Source of the DNA: Brachionus plicatilis
Taxonomy: Eukaryota > Rotifera > Eurotatoria > Ploima > Brachionidae
NCBI GenBank assembly: GCA_010279815.1
Contig: QEOQ01000640.1
Span: 1,260,778-1,324,777, forward strand
DNA: 64,000 nt
Direction: 5' to 3'
Below are positions 1 to 11,262 of this stretch, one piece after another; position 1 is the first letter of the stretch; each line of letters begins with the position of its first letter. The position numbers and the translations under genes were made by a program. The notes beneath the pieces were generated by a model that was not told where the DNA came from, ran no database searches, and saw only the letters and a program-made list of their open reading frames with translations.

Positions 1-1217
1 AGTTTTATTATAGTTTCAAGTTTATGTTGTTCTGGTAAATTAATAAGACAAATTGCCGTGTACTAATGCAAAGAGATTGAATAGAATAAAACATTGAAAA
101 AGGTTTCAACTAACTTAAATTTTTTGTATTGATTTTATTAAAATTGTTTTTAAATTCTTATCTGCTAGTTTTTGATTCAAGTTTTAAAGGATCATTCATG
201 CAAACTAATATATTTTTTACAGCATAAATTTCTTTTTTTCAACTTTTGAACAATTCACTTTTTCTAAAAACTGAATAAGTATTTATCACTTAATTTACTT
301 TTTAATATCTTGTTAAAATTCATTCTCATAAAGTAAAAAAAAAATTATATTTATTTTATTTACCATAAAATAAGTAAATATGAATAAGATGAAACACAAA
401 GCGAATTAGAAGTAGTTCTACTACTCATGCGGCAAAAATAAATTTAAACCTAAAAACTAGAGATTTATTTAATTTTCTAGTATTATCTAAATGAAAAATT
501 CAAGTATATTTTATTAATTTTAAATTAAAGAAATCCAGCCTCAAAAACAAAAGATAAATTAACAGTGCGAAAAACGCCTGGCGAGATTAATTTTGTCTTT
601 AGATCTATTTTAACAAAATATGAGATAAAATGAAGGAATCCGAGACGTAGGGAATTTGGTACAGCATATGTAATGAGCGTAATTGCTTAAATATTATTTA
701 ATTTATTTTTAAATACTTGCTCTGAGATTTAGAAATGAAATTTTTTAATTTAATATTTAATTTTTAAAATAAAAACTTTTATCATTTTTTATTTATTAAG
801 GGGAACAAAAAAAAATTTAATAAAAACATTGAATAAAATACAAACTTTAAATAAAGAAGAATCAAAAAAATACAAAAGTAAAATTGAATAAAACAAAAAG
901 TTACACATTAGTCGAATTTGATTTAATTTATGTTGATAAAATATCTTCTCAAAAAAAAAGTTTATTGTAGATTCTAATCGTGAGCTCTTTTATTCGTCTA
1001 TCAAATAGAAAAAATGTTGGTTTTTCTGTGATTTAACTTTTGGCACTGTTTGTTCACTTATTGGTCCATACTAGTTCATCTACTATTTCCTATTTTAATA
1101 AATGATATGTTTGGATTAATAGAAAATAATTGAGAAACATTTTTGTGGTAATAAAAGCTTTAATTTAAACATTTTTAGATAAAAATTTTTGTTTTGAAGT
1201 TAGATTGAGAAGAAATT
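1..1217. other. AT-rich intergenic DNA, no gene seen
   Basis: Very AT-rich sequence dense in stops on both strands. I see no exon, RNA gene or clear repeat. A short less AT-rich patch near 400-440 contains TACTACTC-like trinucleotides, which resemble the tails of the LINEs elsewhere in this window, but it is too short to call. Confidence 0.5.
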
Positions 1218-1221
1218 AAAA

Positions 1222-2115
1222 AACGGTGTTCCACAAAGGTCAGTCTTGGAACCACTACTTTTCTTAATCTATATTAATGGGTGATCGTTCAGTTAAATTG
1301 TTAAAATAATTATTTCAGAGTTATTTTCATAGAAATTTTTTTAAAGTGATAAAATAAAGAAAAATAATTCAAAAAAATTATTCATTTTTTATTAATAATT
1401 TCTCCTAATTTTACATTGACAATAAATTCATAAAATAATTAAAATTTTTCTTTAATCTACAAAAAACGAAAATTTATTTGAAAAAAATATTATTTCAAGA
1501 GTTAATAAAACGTAAAAGCATTTAAAATTTGTTTTAAAAAGCAATTTTAAATTTATTTTTTCTTCAATTTTTTTTTAAAGTTTATAACATAATGTTCTAT
1601 GAAAAAAAAATGGAAAAAAAATTTATGAGTATATTTCTATATAATATTTTTCTACTACAATTTATTTTAAGAGTTTTGTTTATTTTTTTATATTTTCTAT
1701 GAAATGACATATCATCACATTAATGATATGCCAGAAAAGCTATATCACTTTTGCAAGTTGTTCGGCAATGATAGCAAAATATTTTCAATTATATTGATAG
1801 GGAGATGATGCAAGATGACTTGAATAAATTGGTCAAATGGGCATCCGAGTGGCGAATGGTCTTCAATTTTGGTAAATGCAAGGTGATGCGAGTTGCTGAT
1901 ATAAAAAAAAATAACGTTCAAGTCGAGTCATAAAATATGTGCGACCAAGTATCTGGACAGATGCGTATTCTTGATGAATAATTTTCGGAAGAGATCCAGA
2001 AGTCCAAATGAAGTTCAATCTTAAGTGGGACGATCAATGTATACTAGCAGCCATGAAGGGCGCCAGAGTGCCAGCACAAATTTGTAAATCAAGAAAAGTT
2101 TTAAAACAAGTTTGA
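1222..2115 (+). pseudogene. Decayed LINE reverse-transcriptase fragment, split by an insertion
   Basis: Position 1222 onward reads NGVPQRSVLEPLLFLIYING, a mutated form of the SGVPQGSVLGP.L core of LINE reverse transcriptases. From 1713 the domain resumes with HINDMPEKLYHFCKLFGNDS (normally LFADDS), then the W...FN..KCKVM motif near 1815-1890 and an LKWDDQ segment near 2020. Between the halves lie about 440 bp of unrelated AT-rich DNA. The heptamer ATTAATG occurs at both breakpoints (1273-1279 and 1719-1725), as if duplicated by an insertion. Several stops and frameshifts make this a dead copy, related to the better-preserved LINEs at 33 kb and 46 kb. Confidence 0.7.
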
Positions 2116-2159
2116 CAATATAAGCTGCCTTAGCTAGGTATTTTAAAATTCTAAGACAA

Positions 2160-2485
2160 ATTGAACAGAAATGATTTATTTTTTGATAAATTAAAATTAA
2201 AGTCAATAAAATATACTTAAAAAAATGCTGCGACATACTTTGTTGCACCTTTTCTTCAAAAAATATTTTTTCTCATGTTAAAATAAGAAAAAAATAAAAC
2301 ATCAAAATAATTTATATTGTTTAATTGTATTGATTTTATTTACTGAAAAAAAAACAATAAAAAATAATTTATTTTGGGTAATAAAACTGCAACAAAGTAT
2401 GTTGCACTATGTTGCAGCATTTTTTTCAGTAGTTTTTATTAACTTTATTTTTAATTTATATAAAAAAGAATCGTTTTTGTTAAAT
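2160..2485. repeat. Imperfect inverted repeat (MITE-like)
   Basis: The arm at about 2160-2249, read on the minus strand, runs GTGCAACAAAGTATGT and then GCAGCATTTTTTT. It matches 2388-2485 on the plus strand (GCAACAAAGTATGTTGCAC then GCAGCATTTTTTT). The arms are about 90 bp around a 140-bp loop. This is the usual shape of a small non-autonomous DNA transposon. No clear target duplication was identified. Confidence 0.5.
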
Positions 2486-3784
2486 TTGTATTTGAATTTC
2501 ACAAAATCGCATAACTAGGAGTCTGCGGTCTCCAAGTTTTGTGAATGATCAAACCTGGGTCATTTCCTGTAATTAATCTTTTTTATTATATTGTTAAATG
2601 AAACTGTTGCTTAAGAAAATGAAGTTCCTTAATTATTTTGTTTATGAAATTTGGCTAATTCTAGATAAATAACATTTTAATACTAAAAGAGATTTATACT
2701 TAAAGGAATTGTCTTCGTTATGTACTGACAATTTTTAAATTAATTCAAATTACAATCAAATATATTAACTCGAAAAAAAATAATTTTTCAATTAGTCAGT
2801 TAAATTAATCAACAAATTTATTTTTTGTTTTAACATTACTAAACATTACTGCTTTGGTCGCATTTAAATTAAATTATAAAAAATGAAATGATTTTTTTTT
2901 AATAGCATTCTATTTGTAAACAATATTGATCTTAATTTTGTATAAAATCAAATAACAAGTCTTGACACAAAGTACGATTAACAACTACTTTGCAGAAATA
3001 ATATTTAATTAAGTTTTTTTTTTAATTCGAAGTCATTGCAAAAATTGTTTTATTATTTTTTTTCAAAGTCCAAGTCTTGACTTGACTTCATCTTTTCTTG
3101 GCTTATATATAAATAAAAAATAAAATTTTCAAATTCGAAGTATGCATCAATAAAAAAATATTAAATTTCATTTTAAAAAGTGCATGATTTTATTTGTGTA
3201 TCAAGAGGCCTATTTTTACCTTTTGCGCATTTATTAAATCATTTTATTAATAAGTTAAGTCTATAATAATTTATGTATGGTCCGCAAATAACTGTTAACA
3301 TTGGTTCATTTTAGTCTAAAATTAAATTCAACGATTCAAATTAAAAATTAAAATTCAATTAAAATTTTTTTTTTCAAATAAAAGTAAGTTTAAATTTAAA
3401 AAAAAAAATGTTTTTTTTTATAAAATCTTTATTTCATTTAATTTTCTTATAAATGACTACTACATTAGTTTAAAAAGAATATTGTGAAAAAAATAACAAA
3501 CTAATTTTAGATAAAAAGAAATACATTTTTTTTAATGTTAATATTTTGAGTAAGTGTAGAAAATCTCCGAGGCAAATTGAATTAATTGAACGAGATCTTC
3601 AAAACGAAAAATAAAACTAACCTTAATAAATTATAAACGGTTGAATACATTTTTGTGCTCATTTAAGATACCGGTTAAAGGTAATTAAATTCAAGTTAAT
3701 TTTTTTTCTCGTCGGACCGCGCTCGAATGCATTCGAACTTGTCTCACAGACAATACCAAATTACAAAGACAAATCAGTTCATTT
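2486..3784. other. Intergenic AT-rich DNA downstream of cyclin B
   Basis: No coding signal, repeat pair or RNA gene recognised. It lies beyond the probable polyadenylation site of the minus-strand cyclin B gene. Confidence 0.5.
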
Positions 3785-3790
3785 TTTATT
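3785..3790 (-). terminator. Candidate polyadenylation signal of cyclin B
   Basis: AATAAA on the minus strand, about 115 nt past the cyclin B stop codon. Such hexamers are common by chance in this AT-rich DNA. Confidence 0.35.
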
Positions 3791-3904
3791 ACAATTGAGT
3801 AGAAAATTAATCATAAAAAAATTACAAAATTAAACAAAAACCTAAATTACATTACCTGAGATTGATAGTAACAATTAACAATTAATAATTTTATAAAAAA
3901 AATT

Positions 3905-6900
3905 TTAGAATGATTCAAAATTGCCACAGGCCAAATCGCGCATCAACTGTCCGCTTAATTCTGGTATTAGACTGATGCGCATGAATTTGGATGCACCGTA
4001 CTTGTTAGTGGCAGCTCTGTACTTGTAGTCAGCATCGACTGACTTGACACTTAGCCGGCCTAACTTGTACATGCCGGCAACAAGATCTTCGAGTCTGTAG
4101 CCACTGTAGAACTCGAGCGTTTTGTTCCACTCGGTTCCGTTTAAAAGTCTGAAAGACAAACAAAGTGACGCAGCGGCCAAATAGGAAGGATCCATGGCAC
4201 TAAACTCGGCGTCATGCAGACTCAGCTCCATAAAGTACTTGGCCAATGTGTGTTGCTTGGGTTCGGCCTAAAAATCAAAAGATTACTCAGTGTCAAAGAA
4301 TACAATTTTTTTTAAGTAAAAAATGCAGAACAAAAAATTTTAAATATTTTTATTTTTTGATAAGTTGAGGATTAAATGAATAATGAATTCTAAAAAAAGT
4401 TTAATCTTTGAAATGATTGAAAATTTTAGAAATGCTTTATTTTTGAACCAAATTGATAAAATCGGAAAAATGCAAATTATTAAGGAATTAGTTTATTTAA
4501 ATAAATTCTTTTCAATATATATGATTTAGTATGATTATTGAAATTGTTAAAAAAAGTTCTCGTTTCTTATTTCTGTGACAAGGTAAACCATCCACAACTT
4601 TATTTAAAAATTTTTGAAATTAATTTGTACAAGTTTTTAGCTGATAGAATTCATAGAACTAATTAGGACCTTTTAAAAAAGATTTAAAAGGTCTTTTTTA
4701 AAGATTTTCTGAATTCAAATTTTTAAGAACAACATTGTAAATTCTGACAATAAAATCACAGGTTTTTTTTAATAAATCTAAAATAAATTGTTTGATCTTA
4801 TATTCTAAAATGTGCAAAATATTTTACATTAGACAGCTGATAGAATTTACTGATCCATTTTAGTGGTTTTAGAAAAAAAATTTAATATTTTTTTTTTATA
4901 ATTCAAAATTATTTTAAAAGTTAATCTTCACTATTAGCATCTTTAAATTATATTTTTAAATCTATAGTATCCAAAAAGATATGTCTTTTCAATGCAATCG
5001 GATCCAAAAATAAAGATTTTTGACACAAACTGGCTGAAGATAAATCTTGTCGTCATTCAACATCATCGGATTAATCAAAATTTGTTCCTTGAATGAAACA
5101 ACCATTGCTTAATTGCATGAAAATCTTGGAATATCTCTGCAAAGTTCATCAAGTCAAATACTTGTTTTAAAATACAGAAAAATCACTTTATTATCTGAAT
5201 ATTTATTTAAAATAAAAACTGGAACAAGTTAAATTATAATGTTTTTATTTAAATTTGCGATAGCTATTTCGACTTTTAGTCTTCTTCAGGCAATTGAGAA
5301 AAAAAATATGTAACAAATTTATTAATTGTAGAAAAAAAAATTTATTTTAAGAATTATTTCGTGTATTTTTTGTACCAGTTTTAAAATTCAGCAATTTTTA
5401 GAGTTGACATTCAAAATTATTATTAGCTCAATTTAAACATTTAACAAGATTTTATTTAATTGTTTTTAGCCAAGAAAACATATCGAGTTACTACTCCTTT
5501 TGTAAAAAAAAAAGAAGAAAAGATAAGAAAATAAAGGGAACAAATAAAGGAAAATGAAGGAAGAAAATAGTTCTTTAATTGATTTTAAACATTTGTATCA
5601 TAATTTATAGAAAAAAAAAATAATTTCTGATTTAAATGCAGAATTTTTGCAGAATAAATTCAAAAAAATACACTTTTAGGGTATTGTGACATAAAGTACA
5701 AAATGGTAAAAAACAGAAAAATGATATAAAATTAAAAAATTTAAAAAATTATTTTCGTTGGTATGATATAGTGCAACATTCAAAGTTGCATCAATTACCA
5801 AGATCTGCAAATCTCTGCAAATTTAGCAGAAATTACTTTTCAAAATGGTCGAGGGCATGTCTTAAAAAAGGAATTAGTTAACTTTTCGAATTTAAAACAT
5901 AATTATTTTCCATTTTTATTTGAATTTAAAAAAAGCTGAAACTATTTTTAATAATTTGTTAATTTATTCACAATTAATTACATGTCATTAATAATGAATT
6001 TTTTTTAAAAACAGTGCTCAATTTTGAATAACATGTCACCAAAATGAAGCACTCTATATAAGTAATTCTTGACTAATTGACTATTTAATGTCTTATTAAA
6101 CTCTGTCGAAACAAGCATTTGACTAATCAATAGTTTTCAAAGTATGTTTGTCAAAATAAGCGAATGCCGGAACTAATTTTTAACTTTTAGAAAAAAAGTA
6201 AATAAAATTTTCATTATTTTTTGCTCAACTTCTCAAAGCCAAATTTTTGCCGGACCAGCTAAATTTTGTTTGAAACCGCAAAAATATACAATTTTAAACT
6301 AACAAATCGTATTTGTGATTATTTCAATTATTTTTTATGATAATATAAAACCGTCCGGGTACTAATGGACCATGAGGCCCGACCAAGACAGGGAACTATT
6401 ATCAACATTCGAACAGATATGAAAAAAAAATCAAAAAAAATAGAAAAGAAAATGGGGTGAAGTTTTCACGTGAGTAAAAAAAAAAATTGATTTAGTAAAA
6501 AAAGATATTCAGTGGAAAATATTTTTTATTCATTATTTTTTTTTGAACATATTGAACTAAAAATTTTAATAAAAAAATATGAATACAATCAAATTCTTTT
6601 TTTTTGCTTTTCTGATTTTACCTAGATAAACCTTAATTCATCTTTTAATGAATGTGTGAAAATTTTACTATAAAACTTAAATAAAACTATCACCTCAAAT
6701 TGAAATTTTAAAACATAAATATTGAAATTTTGAGAAACCTAGAAAGTTACTTTAAAAAATGGATCAGACCGAAATATTAAAAGAATTCGAACACAAATTA
6801 ATTGATTAAAAATCTCATTGAAGATTTACTCAACTTTTGGTTAATTCAATTTTTATACTTTTATTCGGTTTTGTTTTGGCCTATATTTTAGGCAGGAGCA

Positions 6901-9900
6901 AAAATACTTTATTTCACATAAAGTTTATTTAATTAATCAGCTAAAACCAAATATGCTAAAATAATTTTATCTACAGCAAAAATTTTTTAGTCTGTACTTA
7001 TTTAAATTATGAGACCAGCAAAATTTTCAATTGATTAAGAACTTGTTTTTTATGAAAACCACTTCTTAAAAATGATCTAATTGACACTAAATAATAAACT
7101 TGAAAAAATTATTTAAAAATTTGAACCAGTTTTAAAAAAAGATTGACACTGAATCATCTTGATCGACTATCGCAGTAAATCGACAACATGTAAAAGACTC
7201 AGATGACACTGATAACGATATGGAAGATAAGTCATCAAAAAAACATCGAGGAGAATCTAAGATATATGAATTATATAAATTTTATGAAACTTTACTGGAA
7301 TGTTTAGACGATCTTAAAAATCGAAAAATTGAAGATGCGAAATGGGCAAGTAAACTAAGGCGCAATACTAACGATGGAGTGTATAATTCAATTAAATATA
7401 CAAATTCATCAAACTGATGTTGGTGAGTCTCTTTTTGCCAAGACGCAAAAGAGGCCGTCCAAGAAAGAAAAAAATTTTTTTTTCCTTATTTTTTCTTTAA
7501 ACTTAATTTTTTTTTATGTACAAAAAAAAATTTTTAAGTATTTTTAACAAATTAACTGCGAAAAAAAATATTTTTGCCTCCTGCCTAAAATACAGTGTGT
7601 ACTCTATTTTATGACCTCCTATTTTGTGACTATTCGAAATTATGACATGAAAATTAGACGAAAAAAAGGAACAAATTGTAAATCTTTTACATGGAAAATT
7701 ATTTCGATTTAATGGCATGAAAAAATTTAACATTGTTTTTTATTAAGATTTTATTTACATTCATAAAAAAATGGGACCACATGCTTATAATGTTTTAACC
7801 AAAAAACAAATCATGGACGAAGAAGACAAAGGGACAAATACTTTTTGCAACTCAGGGTGCCAAAGAAGAGTTAATAGAAATTTATAACGTGCGTTTGAAA
7901 ATAAAGTATTTGAAAGAAAACTTGATCTGTTACAAAAAATTGATTTTAATAAAAATTTATTGAAATTGTTGTAGTTCTCTCAATAACTACAACACCGAAT
8001 CTTTACATCGTAAGTGTCTATAGTTTCACAGTGCAATACTATGATCTCATGCGCTTAGCAAGTCGTTAGTATTTTACACTGTGTAAAATATTAGACATGT
8101 GCGATTAGAAAAAAAACTTTTAAATTATTTTGTCTTTTTTGTTTTCTCCTTTTTTTGTTATTATTATTTGTTAGGCTAGAAGTGGACATTTATTTAATAA
8201 AGTTAATATTATTTAATTATTTTTTTTATATTTGTGTTATAACCGCGAGCCACCAGATCCTAACAGATTCGAAAGAACTTTCTTCTTTATTAAGGTTCAT
8301 AACAAAATTATACATTTTTTGGATTACTTGTTCATTATATTATTTTTAAATTATATTTTTTAATGATCCTCTATTAATGACATTTCGATTTTATGACTTA
8401 AATTTGGATTAACCTGACACATCACAAAATAGATAACACACCTTTTATCCAAAATAAATTTGTCAATCAATTCACTACTTTTTTTTCCTATCACTCTCAT
8501 TGTCTTATTCAATAGATAATTCAATACAATTTAATTTTTTTTTTATTAAACAAAAAAAAGAAAAAATTAACGGATTTTAAAAAAATCTCGGTTCTTTTTT
8601 TAACTGAAAAAAATATGTTGCGTTTGACCGATCTCCATAAAATTTTACAGATGGGTACTTTGGGCTGTCTAGTATAAAAATACATGGTCAGTTTTCCAGT
8701 TCATGCTTTCCTGATATATATTAATCATATGAACAATAGAGTTAAAGAAATATAGCTATACATATAGACACAGAAAGGCATACTTTATGTAAAATTTATT
8801 AAAAAACCAAAAGTGCCATAACTTAATATTATATGTCATCTTAAAGCTTATTATTTTATCTTTCAAATGAGCATATATAAGTTGGACTATTAACTTTATT
8901 CTTAAATTTTTTTTGTTCAAATTAGACCATGAAAATTTTGGACAAAACTAGGTCTAAAAGGGGATATATAGATGAACTTGATTTAAATTTTTTTATGACT
9001 TAGTCTCATTACTAAGTTTAAAATTTTAAGTGGATAGCTTATTGCGTTCAAAAGTTATTGCGAATAAAGTGAAATTGCCCCTTTTTTTCTCCCATGGAAA
9101 TTAAGGTAACATTAAGGATTTTTTGACCATAACTTTTGAACAGAACATCGTACAGATATAATCTATATATCGTTGTAATCCTCATTCAATTCTCTATCTA
9201 ACGATATGTAAAAATAAATTTTGAAAATCGAAAGGCTAGGGGACAATTCGAGGAATTTCAAGGTCATGTGACTGCCTATTTCAGGAAGGCATGAAATAGA
9301 AAGCTGACCATTTATTTTTGTACTAGACAGCCCAAAGTACCACTCTGTAAAATTTTATGGAGATCAACCTCATTTTTTTTAGTTAAAAAAAGCACCGAGA
9401 TTTTTGAACACCCGTTAATATTTTTCTAATTAACCAATTCACTTAATTAATTAATTCACGTCAAAACTTCACTCTAGTAGGAAGAAAAAAAAAATAAAAA
9501 AAAACTTGCCTGTCCTGCTTTGGAGAAGCGTCTGAGAAAGGTAAGCGGCAATGGCTTGCTGAACATAAAATTCATTGATTTTAAAATGGAAATTTCCATT
9601 TGGCGTATCTCGGACTTAGTGTAGGTGTTGTCAGTCATGTAGACAAAGTCTTCAATGGCGGGCACGTACATCTCCTCGTACTTGGAAGCCAAAAAGAGTG
9701 CAGTCACGCCAACCAGCTGCAGCTGCATCTTGGGCACGTTCTCGACCTTTTATTTTATTCAAAGAGTTAACAAGCGGTCACCAACAAGCGGTCACGTGAC
9801 CACAACTTACTTGCAAATAGGCGTCTATTATTTGAACGCACAGATACAAAGTCTCTTGCAGCAGGTGAAACTTGAGGTGAACTTGGATGAGCCAGTCGAC

Positions 9901-10464
9901 CAGAACCGACCTCATCTTGACACTGACTATTTTGGCCTCGAGAAAATTGGGCCGGATGCGAAACTTCTTCTCCGTTTGGGTCAAGTATTTGTAGATGTCT
10001 TTGACGTAGTCGGCGACCAGCTGCGAGTTCTCGGCGTCGCACTCGTCAATGTCAATGATGTTCTCGTGCATGCTCTCCTCGTCCAGCTCGATTTCCTCCA
10101 CCTCGTTGTCCTCCTCTTCCTCGAGCATAATGCAGCTGTTGTTGGACACGGTCTCTTGGGCCAGCTCGGCCGGCTTGGCCAGCTCTTTGTTGGCCGGCGG
10201 CAGCCCGAGCCTGATCCGGTTGCCGATGTCGCCGAGCGCATTGCGAATCGACGCCTGACACGCCGTGCTCACTTGGTTCGAGTACGACTGGCTGGTGATC
10301 GTGTGCGACTGCAGCTTGACGAGCGAGCTCGACTTCAACACAATGTTCTCGTCGCGGTTCGCCCCGCCGAGCAGGTTTTTGTACGTCTGGCGCTTAAATA
10401 AACAATTAGCTTGGGTTAGTGGGGCCGCATGGTGGCTACTTACAGCATATCGATTGTCGTTCAT
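3905..10464 (-). CDS. CCNB: G2/mitotic-specific cyclin B (four exons)
   Basis: Regulatory subunit of the mitotic kinase CDK1; acts in cytoplasm and nucleus at M-phase entry. Exons on the minus strand: 10464-10444, 10392-9811, 9746-9510 and 4267-3905. They join in phase 0 to a 400-residue protein, the usual cyclin B length. Visible motifs: destruction box RNALGDIGN at residues 57-65 (APC/C degron), an acidic stretch about 97-130, the cyclin-box core [13 protein letters not shown] at 157-169, then [19 protein letters not shown], the RRFSKAG helix end and a C-terminal cyclin fold beginning [11 protein letters not shown]. Introns 1 and 2 are 51 and 64 nt with GT-AG ends. Intron 1 is in frame and open, so an unspliced reading would falsely lengthen the protein. 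Intron 3 is 5,242 nt and begins GCAAGT. The join [16 protein letters not shown] matches family spacing and so supports the GC donor. The start is the only ATG that gives a short first exon followed by a good GTAAGT donor. Confidence 0.93.
5265..5289 (-). other. Hammerhead-ribozyme-like or retroelement-tail motif
   Basis: The minus strand reads CTGAAGA, then a short GACT/AGTC stem with an AAA loop, then GAAATA. This is close to the hammerhead core CUGANGA-stem II-GAAA, with an extra A before the stem. A similar motif occurs at 18778-18804. Such motifs are known in Penelope-like and other retroelements. No flanking stems I and III were convincingly found, so it may be a relic or chance. Confidence 0.25.
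5690..5850 (+). repeat. Dispersed repeat shared with 26.16-26.33 kb
   Basis: GTGCAACATTCAAAGTTGCA followed by TCAATTACCAA resembles 26270-26305 (GTGCAACATTCAAATTTACA, TCAATTGACAA), and both have similar AT-rich flanks. Family unknown. Confidence 0.4.
7175..7480 (+). pseudogene. Degenerate ORF, possibly transposase-derived, with AT-hook
   Basis: From about 7193 the plus strand encodes an acidic stretch ([11 protein letters not shown]), then [19 protein letters not shown] and [18 protein letters not shown], stopping at 7417. After an apparent frameshift the sequence encodes KRGRPRK, an AT-hook. The pattern of aromatic, acidic and KW residues recalls the N-terminal domain of MULE-type transposases that carry a FLYWCH-like zinc finger, but the cysteines and histidines are absent. 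I cannot assign it securely. It lies inside the cyclin B intron on the opposite strand. Confidence 0.25.
8570..9415. mobile_element. Mariner/Tc1-type MITE with long terminal inverted repeats
   Basis: The left end (ACGGATTTT..AATCTCGG) and the right end read in reverse (ACGGGTGTTCAAAAATCTCGG) begin inverted repeats of about 130-150 bp. These include TCTCCATAAAATTTTACAGA and TACTTTGGGCTGTCTAGTA in both arms. A TA dinucleotide flanks each end, as expected of Tc1/mariner insertions; a TTAA reading is also possible. The 846-bp interior has no transposase. It sits in the cyclin B intron, 94 bp beyond the GC donor. Confidence 0.75.
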
Positions 10465-10825
10465 TCTAAACGAATTAGTCTAAAAATGATTAGTTTGCCG
10501 TTTTAGAAAGCTTAGAAAATGAGCTTTTTTTTTAATAGTTTGGTCTGTGCTAGTGGAGTGGGGTTGGAAAGAGCGAGAGCTGTGTTTAAAACAAAAAGAG
10601 AGAGAGAGAGAGAGAAAAGCGTTGCTTGTGTGTGAAGAGAAGCTTGAGAAATTGCTATTGCGTTCTCAGTGTTTTCGTCTTTTTGGTTTGAGTGTTTTTA
10701 ACAGATTTATTATGCTCGTTGCCTTGAACTTGATGAACGATTTTTTTTGAATTTGAAACTTTTTGCTATAGCTATAACAACGGATAGGCGATGGCGAAAA
10801 TTGCGCGCTTATTTTTTTTTTTTAT
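10465..10825 (-). promoter_or_regulatory. Likely cyclin B promoter and 5' leader
   Basis: Upstream of the cyclin B start, on its strand. It contains a GA microsatellite near 10598-10616, two TTTGAA hexamers at 10746-10751 and 10752-10757, AACGG at 10779-10783 and GCGCGC at 10803-10808. In animals, CHR (TTTGAA) and Myb (AACNG) sites with E2F-like boxes mark genes controlled by the DREAM/MuvB complexes, including cyclin B. TTTGAA is common by chance here, so the functional reading is an inference. Confidence 0.3.
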
Positions 10826-11053
10826 TTGGTGATGACACACTATTTGTCTTGTCAACTCCCACACTCACAAATCGCATTTTTTTTTCTTTCAAATTTATTC
10901 TAGCAAAGATATTGTGTACATTTTAACAGAAAAGTTGCTCCATTATTTAAAATTTTTTTATCTGCATAAAAAAAACTTGTGCTTTTTGGATAGCCCTATT
11001 TGTTAGGAATATAAAAATATGGTTGTTTGTTTAGTAGGTTTGGGGCGCTTTAT
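10826..11053 (+). repeat. 228-bp repeat, copy 1
   Basis: Runs from TTGGTGATGACACACTATTT to GGGGCGCTTTAT and recurs nearly identically at 11263-12667, where it is interrupted. This uninterrupted copy is the empty-site reference for the transposon at 11428. Confidence 0.8.
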
Positions 11054-11262
11054 TGTATTTAATTTTAAGTATAACCACCATTTTTAACTATATTATTTGA
11101 AAAAGATAAATTCTAGCTATAAAATGATTTTTTTTTTGTGAACCAAAATTAAAAAATTAGTTCAATAAAACGTATTATATTAAAAGAAATTTTTTTAATT
11201 AGTTATCTAACTATTTTTCTTCTTAAATAACGGTTTTTTGATCAAAAATTTTAATAAAATCA

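Larger units (their letters stand above)
4268..9509 (-). other. 5.2-kb third intron of cyclin B with GC-AG boundaries
   Basis: The donor reads CAG|GCAAGT and the acceptor TGATTTTTAG|GCC. The intron is about 80-100 times longer than the gene's other two. It holds a mariner-type MITE (8570-9415), a degenerate transposase-like ORF (7175-7480), a hammerhead-like motif (5265-5289) and a repeat shared with 26 kb (5690-5850). Otherwise it is featureless AT-rich DNA. No nested host gene was recognised. Confidence 0.85.

Noticed and set aside
9655..10483. Long open frames on the plus strand opposite cyclin B exons (e.g. 248 codons)
   Set aside because: Shadows of the GC-rich cyclin B exons; no family resemblance, and cyclin B is certain on the other strand.
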